A stretch of 64,000 nt of DNA from JANLYC01 sp963815445. Its GTDB lineage: Bacteria; Actinomycetota; Actinomycetes; Propionibacteriales; Nocardioidaceae. A program made the position numbers and the translations under genes. The notes below the pieces were generated by a model, which ran no database searches, was not told where the DNA came from, and worked only from the letters and a program-made list of their open reading frames with translations. Shown here in pieces: positions 42,504 through 52,800 of this stretch. Position 1 is the stretch's first letter. Each line of letters begins with the position of its first letter. The stretch is from the NCBI GenBank assembly GCA_963815445.1, contig CAWFGV010000011.1:1116001-1180000 (forward strand), read 5' to 3'.

Positions 42504-43387
42504 CAGACCTCCACACGTGCGGCGTAGTAGGCCCGTCCCACGAGACCGGACGGACGGACGGCGAGGACCACGACCAGCACGAGAAAGGCCATCGCGTTCA
42601 TCCACGTGCCCGAGAGGTAGAGGCCGGCGTACGACTCGACGAGTCCGATGAGCAGACCGCCGAGCAGAGCGCCATACATGTTGCCGAGCCCGCCCAGCAC
42701 CGCGATCACGAACGACAGCAGCGTGAAACCTCCGGCGGCTGCCGGATTGAACGTGCCGATCGTGCCGACCATCGTGCCCGCGATGGCGGCGAGCGCCGCA
42801 GAGATTCCGAAGGTCAACGCGTAGACATGGCGGGCCCGGATCCCCATCAACCTGGCGGCGCCGCGGTCCATGCCGGTCGCGACGATCGCCAGGCCGGTGC
42901 GAGTCCGTCCGACCACGGCCACGAGGGCCACCGTGATCAGCACCGCGATCGCGAAGGCCAGCAATCGACCGAACGGTACCCGCACGTCACCGACGCTCAG
43001 GCTGTTGCTGGCATAGCCGGTCTGGATGCTCCGGTAGTTCGCCGAGAACATGATGTTCATCCCCTGCACCAGAAGCAGCGACAACCCGAACGTCAACAGC
43101 AGCGTGATGAAGATCGGCGCGTTGACGACAAGATTGATCAACCAGCGCTGCAGCACGTAGCCCACGACGAACAGGGCCGCCGCCGAGATGAACATCCCCA
43201 ACAACGGGTCAAGACCGGCGTGGACGTTCAGCTCCCACCCGATGTAGGCCCCAAGAATCACGAAGGAGCCGTGAGCGAGGTTGACGATGTTCATCACGCC
43301 CCAGACCAGGGAGAACCCCACCGCGACCAGCGCCAGCAGACCACCTTGCAACAGCCCGTAGACGGTGGCCTGGAGGAACGCGGTCAC
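42503..43387 (-). CDS. livH: Branched-chain amino acid ABC permease LivH
   Basis: A 294-residue permease. It starts VTAFLQATVYGLLQGGLLALVAVGFSLVWGVMNIVNLAHGSFVILGAY, the LivH N terminus. The loop GMDRGAARLMGIRARHVYALTF is the coupling EAA-like loop, and GGLGNMYGALLGGLLIGLVE follows. GTG 43387 overlaps the stop of the binding-protein gene by 4 bp (GTGA); a longer in-frame reading upstream is antisense-like and rejected. Confidence 0.92.
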   Translation of the reverse strand: MTAFLQATVYGLLQGGLLALVAVGFSLVWGVMNIVNLAHGSFVILGAYIGWELNVHAGLDPLLGMFISAAALFVVGYVLQRWLINLVVNAPIFITLLLTFGLSLLLVQGMNIMFSANYRSIQTGYASNSLSVGDVRVPFGRLLAFAIAVLITVALVAVVGRTRTGLAIVATGMDRGAARLMGIRARHVYALTFGISAALAAIAGTMVGTIGTFNPAAAGGFTLLSFVIAVLGGLGNMYGALLGGLLIGLVESYAGLYLSGTWMNAMAFLVLVVVLAVRPSGLVGRAYYAARVEV

Positions 43388-44610
43388 GAGCCCGTGCCGG
43401 GCCAGACCAGCTGCGCTTCCGCCGCGTCCTTGGGCCACACGGTAACGACCTTGCCGTGCTGAACCTGGATGACCGACATGGGCTTGTAGACGTTCTCTCC
43501 CTTGTCGTTGAACTTGATCGTTCCGAAGAACGACTCGGTGTCCAACGCCGCCAGGCTGTCGCGCACGGCGTCGGGGTCGGTGGACCCGGCGTCCTCCACT
43601 GCCAGCACCATCGCGAGGCAGGCCGCGCTCGCCTCGGCGTCGTGGTAGTCGGCCGCGTGGCCGAACTGTTTCTCGATGTCCGCCGCGTAGTCTTTGGCGG
43701 TGCCGAAGTACTTGTCCTGACCTGACGTCGTCTCGGTCCACTGACTCGAGCCGAGGACGCCGTCCGCCAGCTTGCCCAGCGTCTTGGCGAAGTCCGGGGT
43801 GGGAGGCGCGACGGTCTCCCCGAAGGCCGCCGGCTTGAGGCCGAGCTCGTGGGCCTGCTTGACGATCGCCACACCTTCCTCGAGGTGGACCGTGCCGATC
43901 ACGACGTCAGGGTGGTCGGACTGGACACGCGTGATGGCGGAGCTGACGTCGGTGCTGCCCTCGGCGAAGTACTGGGCCGGTACGACGTCGAACCCGAGCT
44001 TCTTGGCCTCGTCCATTCCTCCCTTGGCGCCGGTCTTGGAGAAACCGTCGTCAGCGGACATGAACGCGATCGTCTTGGGCTTGGGGGTGGCGAGCTCGTC
44101 GATGGCCTTGACGATGGAGGCGGCGTACTCCGTCGCCGGTGACAAGACTGCGAACGTCCGTTGGTAGCCCTGCGCGAAGATCGCGTCGTCGGCTCCCGCA
44201 GAGTCCGCCATCACCTGGCCGTTACGCTCGATCACGGCAGCCTGGGACTGCGTGTTCGCCGATCCGTAGGAGCTGAGAATCAGCTTGATGCCTTGGTCGT
44301 TGAACTGGTCGACCAGCTGGGCGGCAACGTCAGGCTCGGACGTGTCGTCCTGGAACGTGATGTCGAGCTTGAGCTTCTTGCCCCCGACATCGACGCCGCC
44401 TGCAGCGTTCACCTTCTGCTGGCAGAGCTGGTAGCCCTCCTTGGTGAGCTGGCCTTCACGGGCCAGCGATCCTGTCAGTGACATCGCCGCGCCGAGCGTC
44501 AGCGTGCCGGACTCGGTGTCGCCTCCCGACGATCCCTTCGAGCCGCAGCCGGCCGTGATCAGAGCAGCCGCCATGACGGCCGCCAGTACAGGTGTTGTCG
44601 TTGACCTCAT
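43384..44610 (-). CDS. livK: ABC transporter substrate-binding lipoprotein (LivK-like)
   Basis: A 408-residue type 1 periplasmic-binding-fold protein. The lipobox is in VMAAALITAGCGSK, placing the lipidated Cys at about residue 22. LTLGAAMSLTGSLAREGQLTKEGYQL and NAAGGVDVGGKKLKL are the N-terminal LivK blocks, and TIAFMSADDGFSKTGAKG belongs to the second lobe. It would capture branched-chain amino acids or a related small acid (amides and urea are other known ligands of this fold). It leads the livKHMGF operon. The ATG at 44610 follows GAGAGGTG. Confidence 0.9.
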   Translation of the reverse strand: MRSTTTPVLAAVMAAALITAGCGSKGSSGGDTESGTLTLGAAMSLTGSLAREGQLTKEGYQLCQQKVNAAGGVDVGGKKLKLDITFQDDTSEPDVAAQLVDQFNDQGIKLILSSYGSANTQSQAAVIERNGQVMADSAGADDAIFAQGYQRTFAVLSPATEYAASIVKAIDELATPKPKTIAFMSADDGFSKTGAKGGMDEAKKLGFDVVPAQYFAEGSTDVSSAITRVQSDHPDVVIGTVHLEEGVAIVKQAHELGLKPAAFGETVAPPTPDFAKTLGKLADGVLGSSQWTETTSGQDKYFGTAKDYAADIEKQFGHAADYHDAEASAACLAMVLAVEDAGSTDPDAVRDSLAALDTESFFGTIKFNDKGENVYKPMSVIQVQHGKVVTVWPKDAAEAQLVWPGTGS

Positions 44611-44742
44611 CGGGTCACCTCTCAGGTGTGGTCCCCCTGGGTGCGTTCCCCTCCTGATTTCGCCCACCATAGCCACCTAAACGCGGGTTCGCATGCCGGG
44701 GTCCGCGGAGCTGGTCGCTGACCCCGGGCGGCCGTCCTGACA

Positions 44743-45951
44743 TCAGCGACGGCGTGAAACAGCGGGCAGGCCACCGGTCACGGCCACTCCGAGAGCGAGC
44801 AGAACGAGCACCGTTGCCACCTCGCCCGACCATCCGTACCGGGTGAAGAACAGCCCGCTTCCGTAGCCGATGACGCTGGACCCGAGGTGATACCCGAACA
44901 GGTACACCGCCGAGGCCTGGCCGCGCTGCTCCGCAGCCCAGGTGCTCACGAATCCACTCGCGACGGCGTGGGTACCGAAGAACCCGAACACCATCAGCGC
45001 GGTCGCGGCCAGCACAAGAGGCAGCACATCGAGCAGTGAAAGGGCTGCGCCCGCGGCCATGATCCCGAGACCCAGCAGCATCACACTGCGCCGGCTTCGG
45101 CGGTCGGCCAACCGCCCCATCCAGTTCGCACTGAGCGTCCCGAACAGGTAGAAGGCGAAGACAAGTGCGACCAGCACGGCACCGAGCGAGAACGGTGGCG
45201 CCGCCAACCGGTACTGCAGGTAGTTGTAGTACGAGACGAGGCTGCCCATGATGACGAAGCCGCACACCGCCAGCTTCAGCACGACCTTGTCGCGCAGCGG
45301 GTGTCGGACGAGCGCGATCCGGGTGCCGAGCCCACCCGGCGACGCCACGAAGTTGCGTGACGACGGCAGCCGGGTGGCGACCCACGCGCCCCCGATGAGG
45401 CACACGATCGCCACCGTGGCCATCGCCAGGCGCCACGACGCCACTCCGGCGAGCAGCCCTCCGCCGAGCCGGCCGGCCATGCCGCCCAGGCCGGTGCCGC
45501 TGACGTACAGGCCCATCGCAGTGCCCAGGCCGGACGGGTGGAACTCCTCTGCGACGTACGCCATCGCGACGGCGGGGAAACCCGCCACGGTGATGCCGGT
45601 CAGGATCCGCAGGACCAGCAGCACCGTGAAGCTGGGGCTCGCTGCCGCGAGCAGGGTCAGGAACGCACCAGCGAGCAACGACCCGACCAGGAGGACACGC
45701 CGGCCCTGCCCGTCGGACCAGGACGCCAGCACGATGACCATCACCGCAAGCGGCAACGTGGTCAAGGACAGGGTGAGACTGGCCACTGCCGGAGAGACCG
45801 AGAACTCGGCGCTCACGGCTGGCATCGTGCCCTGGGCGACGTACAACATCGCGAAGGTCAAGAAGCCGGCTACGAAGAGCACGGCGCTGGTCTGGCGGTA
45901 CGCAGGGCTGCCCCGCTGAAGCAGGACGTCGGGTGCGGACGAGGATGTCAT
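44743..45951 (-). CDS. MFS transporter
   Basis: A 402-residue major facilitator with 12 predicted helices. The cytoplasmic loop 2-3 motif SWSDGQGRRVLLVG matches GxxxDrxGrrxxl, and GRLADRRSRRSVMLL is its counterpart in the second half. The layout resembles YnfM/AraJ-like drug or metabolite exporters. Its ATG overlaps the stop of the acyl-CoA dehydrogenase gene (ATGA), so both are in one transcript, which hints at a role linked to a carboxylic acid or acyl compound. The livK gene follows 132 bp downstream on the same strand. Confidence 0.88.
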   Translation of the reverse strand: MTSSSAPDVLLQRGSPAYRQTSAVLFVAGFLTFAMLYVAQGTMPAVSAEFSVSPAVASLTLSLTTLPLAVMVIVLASWSDGQGRRVLLVGSLLAGAFLTLLAAASPSFTVLLVLRILTGITVAGFPAVAMAYVAEEFHPSGLGTAMGLYVSGTGLGGMAGRLGGGLLAGVASWRLAMATVAIVCLIGGAWVATRLPSSRNFVASPGGLGTRIALVRHPLRDKVVLKLAVCGFVIMGSLVSYYNYLQYRLAAPPFSLGAVLVALVFAFYLFGTLSANWMGRLADRRSRRSVMLLGLGIMAAGAALSLLDVLPLVLAATALMVFGFFGTHAVASGFVSTWAAEQRGQASAVYLFGYHLGSSVIGYGSGLFFTRYGWSGEVATVLVLLALGVAVTGGLPAVSRRR

Positions 45952-47105
45952 CGGCGCCGGGCAGAGTCTCGCTCGACCAGCTGGCGGGCGATCACGTTGC
46001 GCTGGATCTCGTTCGTGCCCTCGCCCACAATCATCAGGGGCGCATCGCGGAAGTAGCGCTCGAGGTCGAACTCGGTCGAGTAGCCGTAACCGCCGTGGAT
46101 GCGCAGCGCGTCCAACGCCACCTGCATGCCGACCTCCGACGCGAACAGCTTCGCCATCCCGGCCTCCAGGTCGGCTCGCTTCCCTTCGTCGATGCGTTCA
46201 GCCGCGTCCCGGGTGAGCAGGCGGGCGGCCTGCAGCTTGGTGGCCATGTCGGCCAGGTAGTTGCCGATGGACTGGTGCTGCCAGATGGGTTTGCCGAACG
46301 TCTCCCGCTCCTGTGCGTACCGCAGCGCGTCTTCGTAGGCCGCTCGGCCAACCCCGACCGCGCGGGCAGCGACGTTGACACGGCCGATCTCCAGGCCACG
46401 CATCATCTGCGCGAACCCGTGCCCCTCCTCGCCGCCGAGGAGCGCGTCGGCAGGAACGCGCACCTGGTCAAGGAGGACCTCACAGCTCTCGACGCCGCGA
46501 TAACCGAGCTTGCCGAGGTCACGCGACACGGTGTAGCCATGAGTGGGCTCGAGCAGCAGGATGCTCATCCCGTGGTGGCGCGGCTGAGCGTCGGGGTCGG
46601 TCTTGCACAGCAGCGCGATGAGCCCCGACCTGCGGGCGTTGGTGATCCACGTCTTCGAGCCGCTGACGACGTAGGAATCACCGTCCCGACGTGCACGCGT
46701 GCGCATGGCCTGCAGATCGGAGCCGCCGCCGGCCTCGGTCAACGCCATGGTGGCTCGGATCGAGCCGTCGGCCATCGACGGAAGGAACCGCTGCCGCTGC
46801 TCGTCGGTGCCGAAAGTCGTGAGCAGGTGCGCGACGACGGTGTGGCCGCCGATCGCCCCAGCGAGGCTCATCCAGCCACGGGCCAGCTCCTCGGTGACCA
46901 TGGCGTAGCAGACGGTCGACACGGCGGCCTCGCCGTACGGCGGTGGGACCGCAAGTCCGAAGCAGCCGAGGCTCTTCATCTGGTCGATGAGCTGCTCGGG
47001 GTAGGTGTTGGCACTCTCGAGCCGCCGGACGACCGGGCGTACCTCCCGGTTGACGAAGTCATGGACGACATCGACGATGGCGCCTTCTTCGACGGACAGT
47101 CCCAC
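45948..47105 (-). CDS. Acyl-CoA dehydrogenase
   Basis: A 385-residue flavin dehydrogenase of typical length. Motifs: ATMALTEAGGGSDLQAMRTRA (FAD/substrate loop), WITNARRSGLIALL, RETFGKPIWQHQSI, and LRIHGGYGYSTEFDLERYFRDAPLMIVGEGTNEIQRNVIARQLV with Glu of EGTNEI as a probable catalytic base. It oxidises a short- or branched-chain acyl-CoA. GTG 47105 is chosen over GTG 47108 and the upstream ATG because AGGAGG then lies 6 nt before it. The gene leads the operon with the MFS gene and sits next to the liv operon, suggesting use of a branched-chain acid; this is inferred. Confidence 0.9.
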   Translation of the reverse strand: MGLSVEEGAIVDVVHDFVNREVRPVVRRLESANTYPEQLIDQMKSLGCFGLAVPPPYGEAAVSTVCYAMVTEELARGWMSLAGAIGGHTVVAHLLTTFGTDEQRQRFLPSMADGSIRATMALTEAGGGSDLQAMRTRARRDGDSYVVSGSKTWITNARRSGLIALLCKTDPDAQPRHHGMSILLLEPTHGYTVSRDLGKLGYRGVESCEVLLDQVRVPADALLGGEEGHGFAQMMRGLEIGRVNVAARAVGVGRAAYEDALRYAQERETFGKPIWQHQSIGNYLADMATKLQAARLLTRDAAERIDEGKRADLEAGMAKLFASEVGMQVALDALRIHGGYGYSTEFDLERYFRDAPLMIVGEGTNEIQRNVIARQLVERDSARRR

Positions 47106-47352
47106 CACAAACCTCCTGACTCGGAGTGTAGGCATCGGACATTCCCTCAGCATCTCGGGTGCATCGGGCATGGCACTCCTCCGCCGACCGGGGAGAACAG
47201 ATGCGCCCTCAGCGAGCGGTCAGCCGCGACCAGGCCTCGCCCGGGACGGCACCGTCGAGAGCGCCGAGCGCCGGCCAGGCCGCACCGCCCACGCCGTCCG
47301 CGGCCGAGCACACCTGGCCCGCCGCGTCCCCAGCGGCCGTCAGCGCAGTCGA

Positions 47353-48000
47353 TCAGCGCGGCGCGACGTACTCGAGGTCGAGGCTGTCGGTATGACCGCT
47401 CCACCGCAGCGTGAGATGCCAGCAACCAGCCGTCGGCAGGTCGATGATCGACGGGCCCGGCCCCCCGGCCACGGTGCGCGTGACGGTCTCGGAGCCATCT
47501 GAGCGCCGGGCGTCGATGCGAAGGTCCGGCGAGTCCGTGCTCGTCGTGGTGCCGTCGATCTGGGGACCGGAGACCCACAGGATCTTGTTGTTGCGGCCCG
47601 CGGCCGGTGGTGCGCTGAGCGGCTGGCCGAACAGGATGGCGACGATGTCGCCTCGCTGTCCGAGCACGAACGGAGCGCGAGGTCGCGGGTCACTGAACCC
47701 GGTGCGGGCCCACGTGGGCAGCACGCGACTCGGCACGTTCGCCACGCAGCCCGCAGGCGAGACGGTGGTCGTCGACGGCCCCGTCGCCGGGCCCACACCG
47801 TCGGGGTTCGACCCCGAGACCAGGGATGCACCCGTGACAACCGCGGCCACGCTCGCCACGGCCCCGACAGCCAGGACCGCGCGCCGCCGCCGAAGCCTGC
47901 GCCGGCCGGCCTCCGCCAACCCGCCGGCCGGGGTGATGGCGACGTCGATGTCGTCGGTCCCGGCTTGCAGCAGCGCTGCGATCTCGTCGTCGCGAATCAT
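47353..48000 (-). CDS. Single-TM protein coupled to the SigE-family sigma gene
   Basis: A 215-residue protein with a cytoplasmic N terminus (IRDDEIAALLQAGTDDIDV), a basic region RRRLRRRRAVLAVGAVASVAAVVTGASLV that includes the transmembrane helix, and an extracytoplasmic part with Cys-containing blocks. Its ATG overlaps the sigma stop by 4 bp, so it may be an anti-sigma-type regulator, though no zinc anti-sigma motif (HxxxCxxC) is seen. The extracellular part could sense something at the surface. A 180-bp region after it, to the acyl-CoA dehydrogenase start, has nothing I can support. Confidence 0.7.
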   Translation of the reverse strand: MIRDDEIAALLQAGTDDIDVAITPAGGLAEAGRRRLRRRRAVLAVGAVASVAAVVTGASLVSGSNPDGVGPATGPSTTTVSPAGCVANVPSRVLPTWARTGFSDPRPRAPFVLGQRGDIVAILFGQPLSAPPAAGRNNKILWVSGPQIDGTTTSTDSPDLRIDARRSDGSETVTRTVAGGPGPSIIDLPTAGCWHLTLRWSGHTDSLDLEYVAPR

Positions 48001-48548
48001 CGGTCCTCCTCGTGAAGGGTCGGCTCCTGGCCGGCCGGTTCAGCGGGCGTCGCCAGCAGGTCGCTGAGCGAGAGGTCGTTGGACAGCGCCGCGATCGCCC
48101 GGGCCGCGCGGCTCTTGACCGTTCCCTGTGCGATGCCCAGGACGTCGGCGATCTGCGACTCGGTGAGGTCGACGAAGTACCGCAGGACCAGGACCTGGCG
48201 TTGCTCACGGCCCAGTCGGGCCAGTGCTTCCCGAACCGTGTGTCCGACTGATACGCCGGTGGCCACGTCGTCCGCCGGATCCGGCTCCGGCACCCGCTGG
48301 TACGGCAGCTCGCCGCGCCACTTGCGCCGACGACCCCGAGTGATGCCGTTGACCAGGATCCGGTAGACGTAGGCGTCGGGGTCATCGGCCGATCGGACGC
48401 GAGACCAGGCGGTGTAGCACCTGATCAGGGTGTCCTGGGCAGCGTCCTCGGCGTCTTGCCGACTACAGCCGAACAACACCGCCGCCCGTACCAGCCTTCG
48501 ATAGCGCGCGACGACGAAGCCTTCGTACTCCTGGTCGGCTGGCTTCAT
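47997..48548 (-). CDS. SigE-family RNA polymerase ECF sigma factor
   Basis: A 183-residue ECF sigma factor. Region 2 spans FVVARYRRLVRAAVLFGCSRQDAEDAAQDTLIRCYTAWSRVRS with the AEDxxQDTxxR core; region 4 spans REALARLGREQRQVLVLRYFVDLTESQIADVLGIAQGTVKSRAARAIAAL. This is the SigE-like actinobacterial group, which often has a membrane regulator gene directly downstream, as here. The C-terminal tail after residue 165 is short and acidic. The start is ATG 48548. Confidence 0.9.
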   Translation of the reverse strand: MKPADQEYEGFVVARYRRLVRAAVLFGCSRQDAEDAAQDTLIRCYTAWSRVRSADDPDAYVYRILVNGITRGRRRKWRGELPYQRVPEPDPADDVATGVSVGHTVREALARLGREQRQVLVLRYFVDLTESQIADVLGIAQGTVKSRAARAIAALSNDLSLSDLLATPAEPAGQEPTLHEEDR

Positions 48549-48673
48549 CTACTGTCCTCGGGGGCCGGGCCTGTGCTGTCCTCTGCTGGGTACGAGCACC
48601 TGGCCCGGCCGATCGGTTCCACGATACGAAGACCTGCGCCGGTGCTGTGCCCCGCGAGCCATGCGTCGACCGC

Positions 48674-49669
48674 TCAGACGAGGCGGACGCGGGGGTCGAT
48701 GAAGCTGTACGTGATGTCGACGACCAGGTTGGCCACCACGATCAGCACGGCCGAGACGAGGACGGTCGCTGAGATGATCGGGAAGTCGACCGGAGACAAC
48801 GCGCCGATCGACCACTTCCCGACCCCGTCGAGACCGAAGATGTACTCCGTGAAGATCGTCCCCGACAGCAGGCCGGCGAAGTCGAGCCCGAAGATCGTGA
48901 CGATCGGCACGATCGCCGCGCGCAGGGCATGCCGGAAGATGACGTTTCTGGTGGAGATGCCCTTGGCGTACGCCGTGCGGATGTAGTCCTCGCCCAGCAC
49001 CTCCGCCATGGAGCCCCGGGTGAATCGGGCGTAGTCGGTCGAACCGGTCACGCCCATCACGAGCCAGGGCAAGAGCAGTGCACCGAACCACGCCGTCGGA
49101 CTCTGGGTGATCCCCCGGTACTCGCCTCCGTCCTTGAAGATGCCCCAGCTGTTGACCAGGTAGATCCAGGCGACCAGACAGACGACGTAGTACGGGATCG
49201 AGCTCAACAGCAGGCTTCCCGTCACCAGCGACTTGTCCGAGACCGAACCGAGCCACCGGGCTGCCGTGGCCCCCATCACGACCCCGACGCTCAGGAAGAT
49301 GATCGAGGCACCGATCGCCAGCGACAGCGTGATCGGGTACCGCGACACCATCTCCTTGCGGACCTCCTGGTTGGTGGTGTAGGAGATGCCCAGGCAGGGG
49401 GCGTCGCAGTGGTAGGTGGCGCCCATCGTGATCTCGCGATCGACGAACAGTCCCTTCACGAAGGCGCCGTACTGCGGCACCACGTTCTGGTCCAGACCGA
49501 GCTCATGCTCGATGAGCTGCTGTCGTTCCTGGGTGCAACGACCGTTCTTGTTGCAGATCGCGTCGGCCGGGTTGCTCGGGCCGAGGAAGAACAGCGCGAA
49601 CACGAACATCGACGTCAGCACGATGACGAGAAACGACGCGACGAGGCGCCGAACGATGTACCCGAACAA
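48674..49669 (-). CDS. Orphan ABC transporter permease, DppB/OppB-like
   Basis: A 331-residue permease of the peptide/nickel (DppB) family with about six helices. The N terminus MFGYIVRRLVASFLVIVLTSMFVFALFFLGP is typical, and the coupling loop EDYIRTAYAKGISTRNVIFRHALRAAIVPI carries the EAA-like motif EDYIRTAYAKGI. The C terminus FSYIDPR-like (YSFIDPRVRLV) is also typical. No binding protein, partner permease (DppC) or ATPase lies in the window next to it: the neighbours are an ECF sigma gene and a helicase. It is therefore an orphan gene or one whose operon was broken. Confidence 0.88.
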   Translation of the reverse strand: MFGYIVRRLVASFLVIVLTSMFVFALFFLGPSNPADAICNKNGRCTQERQQLIEHELGLDQNVVPQYGAFVKGLFVDREITMGATYHCDAPCLGISYTTNQEVRKEMVSRYPITLSLAIGASIIFLSVGVVMGATAARWLGSVSDKSLVTGSLLLSSIPYYVVCLVAWIYLVNSWGIFKDGGEYRGITQSPTAWFGALLLPWLVMGVTGSTDYARFTRGSMAEVLGEDYIRTAYAKGISTRNVIFRHALRAAIVPIVTIFGLDFAGLLSGTIFTEYIFGLDGVGKWSIGALSPVDFPIISATVLVSAVLIVVANLVVDITYSFIDPRVRLV

Positions 49670-49824
49670 GGTGAGGTCGACTTCCTACGCAGGCGCAGCG
49701 ATGACGGTCGCTCACACCCTACTGACGCATTCCAAGAAGTTCAGTGAGAGGCCCACATCGCCCGATTCGGAACATGGTTGTCGTTCGGTGAGCGAAAGGT
49801 CGCAACCTCGTTCCGGATCGCGTC

Positions 49825-52800
49825 TCAGTCGTCGAAGAGGGCGCGTACGTCGTCGGCGTCGATCGGCGTACCGGCCGAGCCGTCACCGTCGATCACCCGC
49901 GCGAACAAGGCGGCCTTGCGGGCCTTGAGCTCCATCACCTTCTCCTCGATGGTGGCTGCCGAGACGAGTCGGTAGACCATCACTGGCCGCTTCTGCCCGA
50001 TCCGGTGCGCCCGGTCGACGGCCTGGGCCTCGACGGCTGGGTTCCACCAGGGGTCGAGCACGAAGACGTAGTCGGCCTCGGTCAGCGTCAACCCCACTCC
50101 CCCGGCCTTCAGGCTGATCAGGAAGACCGCCGCGTCGCCCTGCTTGAACGAGTCGATCACCTCACCGCGCCGGCGGGTACGACCGTCGAGATAGGTCGAC
50201 TCGATGCCCTCGCGGTCGAGCCGGTCGCGCACCCGCGCCAGGAACGACGTGAACTGGCTGAAGACCAGCGCGCGATGCCCCTCGGCCACCACCTCGGTCA
50301 GGTGGTCGACCAGCACGTCGATCTTGGCTGACCCGGCGCTCTCGTGGGCCGGATCGACCAGCGCGGCATCGAGGCTGAGCTGGCGCAGCTTGGTGAGCGA
50401 GCGGAAGATCGCGATCCGGTGCTTGTCGAAGTCCTCGACGAGCCCGAGCACCGTCTGCCGCTCGCGCTGCAGGTGGGTGTCGTAGATGCGTCGGTGTCGC
50501 GGCGTGAGCTGCACCTCGAGCACCTGCTCCTGCTTGGGCGGCAGGTCGGCCGCGACCACGTCCTTCGTACGCCGCAGGAGGAACGGCCGGATCCGCCGCT
50601 GGAACCGAGCCAGCGCCTCGGTGTCGCCCTCACGCTCGACCGGGTCGGCGACGACCTCCTTGAACCTGCCCGGATGCGGCGTAGAGACCCGGCGCCACGA
50701 TCGACAGCAGCGACCACAGCTCCATCAGCCGGTTCTCCATCGGGGTGCCGGTCAGGGCCAGCCGGAACGGCACGTCGAGACGCCGCACGCACTGGTAGGT
50801 CTTGGCCCGGTGGTTCTTCACCGTCTGGGCCTCGTCGAGCACGAGGCCACCCCACTGCTGGCCGGCGTAGGCGTCGACCTCGAGCCGGAACAACGTGTAC
50901 GACGTGATGACCACATCCGCGCCCGCCGCCAGCGATGCGATCGACGCCCCCCGGCGTGCGTCGGACTGGGTGACGGCGCGGACGACGAGACCGGGCGTGA
51001 ACGTGGCCGCCTCGTGCTCCCACGTGGACACCACGCTCGTCGGCGCGATCACCAGGAACGGCCCGGCGCCCTGCTCGCGTGCATAGGCGACCAGCGCGAG
51101 GGTCTGCAAGGTCTTGCCCAGGCCCATGTCGTCAGCGAGGATCCCCCCGAGCCCCGCCTGCCAGAGGAACGCCAGCCAGCGGAACCCCTCGAGCTGGTAG
51201 TGCCGGAGCTCGGCCTTGACGCCGACCAGGTCGACCTCGGGCAGGGTCTCGAGATGGCGCAGCGCCTGGGCAGAGCGCACCCACTGTTCGGCCTGCGCGT
51301 CGACGATGCCGACCTCGTCGAGCTCCTCCCACAGGCCCAGGTCGTGATGGCCCACCCGGACGCCGTCACGTGGCTGGTCGTGCAGCTCGCCGGCCGACGC
51401 GACGAGCTCGGCGAGCTGGGCGAACTCGGGCCGGTCGACCTCGACGTGCAGGCCGCTGGGCATGATCACCCGTGGTTGCCCGAGCGTGAGCGCCTCCAGC
51501 AGCGCCGACAACGAGAGGTACTGCCCGTCGACGCTGATCACCACCTCGAGGTCGAGCCAGTCGGTCTTGAGCGGGACACCACGGTCGGTGGCGGCGGGCC
51601 GCTGCTCGAACCGGATGACCGGCGCTCCGGTCGCTGCCCGGTAGTCGGGTCGTCCGCCGAGCTCCTCGATCTCGAGCTGCCCGCGCGCAGCCAGTGCCTC
51701 CAGGGTGGGCAACAGGTCGTCGACGAAGGTGATGGCCGCGCTCTGGGCGAACGTGCGCCGCTCGACCAGCCCTCGTGACCGGCGGTGGCTGTCGCAGAGC
51801 TGGAAGACCTCGTGGTCGGTCAGGTCGAGCCCGGCGACGATCGCCTCCTCGAGGTCGGGCCGGCGTACGCCGCGCAGACCGCGCGTCTCGGAGAGCCCGT
51901 AGACACGGTCAGCGCCGCCGATCTCGTAGCGCCACGTCCAGGCCAGCGTCACTTCCTCGACCGACACCCACGTGATCGTGAGGACGAGACGGGGAACGGC
52001 CGGCTCGGGCAGCGCGACCGAACCGTCCGAGGACAGCACGGGGACGTGCCGCTGCAGCCGTGGCAGGTAGTCGGAGACGAGGTCGTCACGATGCTCAGCC
52101 GGCACCACCAGGTCGGTACCGGCCGCCAGCAGCCGTCGGAGCTGGGGGCCTGCGGGTCGGTCGAGCGGTGCCAGCGTCACGAATCCGTGGCCGTGGCGGT
52201 CACCCGCGGACCAGAGTGCGACGCCATGCCCGGGATCGCCGAGCAGGTCGATCGCGTCGGCGTCGTACCACTCGCCCTCGACCAGCACCCCCAGCCTCAG
52301 CCGGGCAGCGGCGCCATCGGAGGCGTTCACGTCGAGCTGGAGCCGGACCGGTCCGGCCGCGAGGTGTACGCCGTCGATGCCCGGCCCGGGCAGCAGGGCC
52401 AGACCGGCGGCCTCGCCCCGCACCAACGCCGGCCACAGCGTCGCACCGAACGTGGCCATCGTCAGGTGCGGCTCACTGCCGAGGTAGTAGCCGTAACGGC
52501 CGGCTGCCTGGTGCACCGCCGCCAGCTCACTGAGCACCTCGACCTGGCGCGTGTCGAGCGTGCGGTCGGTGCGCATGCTCGGCAGGTCCTGGAAGGAGGC
52601 ACCGGTCTTGATCCAGTTGCCGCGCCTGCCGCGCTTCAGTGGACGGATCTGCAACGAGCCCCTGCGCGCGGGGTGAGCAGGGGCCCGCCACGACCGCGGG
52701 TTGCCGAGCCGGCCGAGCTCGACCTGCAGCGCCAGTGGCGTGGTCTCGGCCTGGCTCCCCGCGCGGTCGGCCTCGTCGTCGAGCTCGTCGAGGACCGAGG

